6,665 nucleotides of DNA from Lysobacterales bacterium (lineage in GTDB: Bacteria > Pseudomonadota > Gammaproteobacteria > Xanthomonadales > SZUA-36): NCBI GenBank assembly GCA_030637665.1, contig DAOWGA010000075.1:1-6665 (forward strand), in the 5' to 3' direction. The notes below the pieces were generated by a model. The model saw nothing but the letters and a program-made list of their open reading frames with translations, was not told where the DNA came from and did not search any database. Both the position numbers and the translations under genes were made by a program. This document shows, piece after piece, positions 5,672 to 6,665 of the stretch; within the stretch, counting starts at the first letter, position 1; the number at the start of each line of letters is the position of its first letter.

Positions 5672-6299
5672 CCCTATCCGCATCCGCGCCAAGAGACCAC
5701 TCACGGACAGCGAACTTGACGGTGTATGAATCCCGGCGGGCGGTCAATTTACGCGGCATGAAAATACCTGCAGCATCAGCATAACTTCCGTACTCGATTA
5801 CCCAGCCAAACTGGCTCAGGCTCACCAGGCGGCCATGCTCATCGAACTCACGCAGGTCCCAATCGCCCGGCGCCGCAAATCCCCTCACCCACCAGCTCAG
5901 GGCATCTACAGGGACTTCCCAGCCAATTTTTTGTTCCACCAATTGGCTGAGCGACGGAGCCCGGTAGATTTCGCCATCCGCGAGTTCAAGGATTGCACCA
6001 TCCCTGTCAGCATCCAGGCGCCAGGCGCCGCGACCAAGCGCACCGTGAAAATTCATACGGCTGGTTTCGCCATGCCTTTGCCAGTTGATATGTCCACTGC
6101 CACCGTCCTGTCCGTCGTTCACGGCAAGCCGGCCATCCAGCACCCACTGATCCAGACTCAGCAACTCGTTGTATCGTGATTCATAAAGCGCAAGCCGTGC
6201 GCTCTGATCAGTTTTTGTTTCCGGTATGCTGCTGCAGGCAGCGAGGAACAGGCAGCCGATCAGGCCGGCAACGGATGTGGCGCGCTGAAGGCAGTTCAA
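5664..6299 (-). CDS. lolB: Outer-membrane lipoprotein LolB
   Basis: LolB is the outer-membrane receptor that accepts lipoproteins from periplasmic LolA and inserts them in the inner leaflet. The product has 211 residues. A short signal peptide with a hydrophobic core ends in the lipobox LAAC, with lipidated Cys22 and Ser at +2, a residue that allows outer-membrane sorting. The mature part shows LolB features: WVLDGRLAV (52-60), GSGHINWQ (67-74), ALG (87-89) with Leu88 at the place of the E. coli membrane-inserting Leu68 (the preceding Pro is Ala here), and the WWVRG and FGWVIEYGSY blocks. The start is TTG at 6299, overlapping the TPR-gene TGA as TTGA. No ATG or GTG is in frame before the lipobox, so translation is probably coupled. 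The preceding gene and ispE after it match the Pseudomonas gene order. Confidence 0.93.
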   Translation of the reverse strand: MNCLQRATSVAGLIGCLFLAACSSIPETKTDQSARLALYESRYNELLSLDQWVLDGRLAVNDGQDGGSGHINWQRHGETSRMNFHGALGRGAWRLDADRDGAILELADGEIYRAPSLSQLVEQKIGWEVPVDALSWWVRGFAAPGDWDLREFDEHGRLVSLSQFGWVIEYGSYADAAGIFMPRKLTARRDSYTVKFAVREWSLGADADRDD

Positions 6300-6665
6300 A
6301 GGCTGACATCCAGACGCTGCAATGTCTCTTTCAGAACGGGATTTTCACTATCGACCTTGAGTGCGTCACGCCAGATGGTTCGCGCCGCCTCCAGTTTACC
6401 TCTGACCCAAAGCACCTCTCCCAGGTGTGCGCCAATCTCCGGGTTCTTTTCCAGGACCCATGCCCGGCGTAAAAATTCTTCAGCCTTTCCCAGGCGTCCG
6501 CGCCGATAGGAAATCCAGCCCATGCTGTCGACGATGGCAGCCTCTTCAGGTTGCAGTATGTAAGCCTGACGGATGAGGGCTTCCGCTTCTTCGTAACGTT
6601 CGGTCTGGTCTGCCAGCGTGTACCCCAGCGCATTGAGCGCCGCCGCATTTTCCGGCTGTTCCGAA
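6296..6665 (-). CDS. Tetratricopeptide-repeat protein, C-terminal part (cut by window edge)
   Basis: The frame is open at base 6665 and ends at TGA 6298-6296, leaving 122 C-terminal residues. They contain at least three TPR helix pairs in series, recognisable from NALGYTLADQTERYEEAEAL, SMGWISYRRGRLGKAEEFLR and HLGEVLWVRGKLEAARTIW. Each shows the W/L-G-Y-A-P spacing typical of TPRs. TPRs are protein-binding scaffolds, and full-length members of this family are secreted or periplasmic proteins of several hundred residues, but the N-terminus cannot be seen here. It is the counterpart of the TPR gene that precedes lolB in Pseudomonas (PA4667, from memory). The precise function is unknown. The stop overlaps the lolB TTG start by 4 nt, which suggests co-translation and perhaps a shared role in outer-membrane biogenesis. 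Confidence 0.9.
   Translation of the reverse strand, partial: SEQPENAAALNALGYTLADQTERYEEAEALIRQAYILQPEEAAIVDSMGWISYRRGRLGKAEEFLRRAWVLEKNPEIGAHLGEVLWVRGKLEAARTIWRDALKVDSENPVLKETLQRLDVSL

Overview
This is a housekeeping locus from a gammaproteobacterium. Every gene I can recognise lies on the minus strand, so transcription runs from 6665 towards 1. In that order the genes are: the C-terminal part of a TPR protein, lolB, ispE, tRNA-Gln(TTG), prs, rplY, pth, ychF, tRNA-Tyr(GTA), tRNA-Gly(TCC), tRNA-Thr(GGT) and the first 26 codons of tuf. The arrangement TPR protein-lolB-ispE-prs-rplY-pth-ychF is the Pseudomonas/Xanthomonas type, and the tRNA-Tyr/Gly/Thr-tuf block corresponds to the E. coli tufB operon. 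As I recall, the two blocks are joined in this way in xanthomonads and some other deep-branching Gammaproteobacteria. The sequence alone does not fix the genus.

Region by region. Positions 6665-4805 hold three overlapping or nearly overlapping genes (TPR/lolB by 4 nt, lolB/ispE by 8 nt), a translationally coupled run concerned with envelope lipoproteins and isoprenoid synthesis. Positions 4781-3704 hold tRNA-Gln placed between ispE and prs, only 23 and 46 nt from its neighbours. Positions 3703-3514 are a 190-nt gap with a convincing promoter and a structured leader for rplY. Positions 3513-2146 carry rplY (bL25 of the long CTC type, with an unusually long acidic repetitive tail) and pth, which starts at TTG 15 nt after the rplY stop. 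Positions 2072-981 carry ychF. Positions 980-599 contain no established gene. They do hold a promoter-like element followed by a strong Shine-Dalgarno and a possible 40-codon acidic small protein, and then a TTGACA promoter candidate that would drive the tRNA-tuf operon. Positions 598-154 carry three tRNAs, all with encoded CCA, and tuf begins at 78.

Functionally the window is mostly translation: EF-Tu and tRNAs deliver amino acids, Pth recycles peptidyl-tRNA, bL25 binds 5S rRNA, and YchF is a ribosome-associated ATPase. To this are added PRPP supply (Prs), the MEP pathway (IspE) and outer-membrane lipoprotein insertion (LolB).

I found no mobile element, CRISPR array, defence island or clearly new system. 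The best leads are the small acidic ORF after ychF, the repeat-built bL25 tail, the rplY leader with competing hairpins, and the complementary flanks of tRNA-Gln. These are sequence readings without database support.
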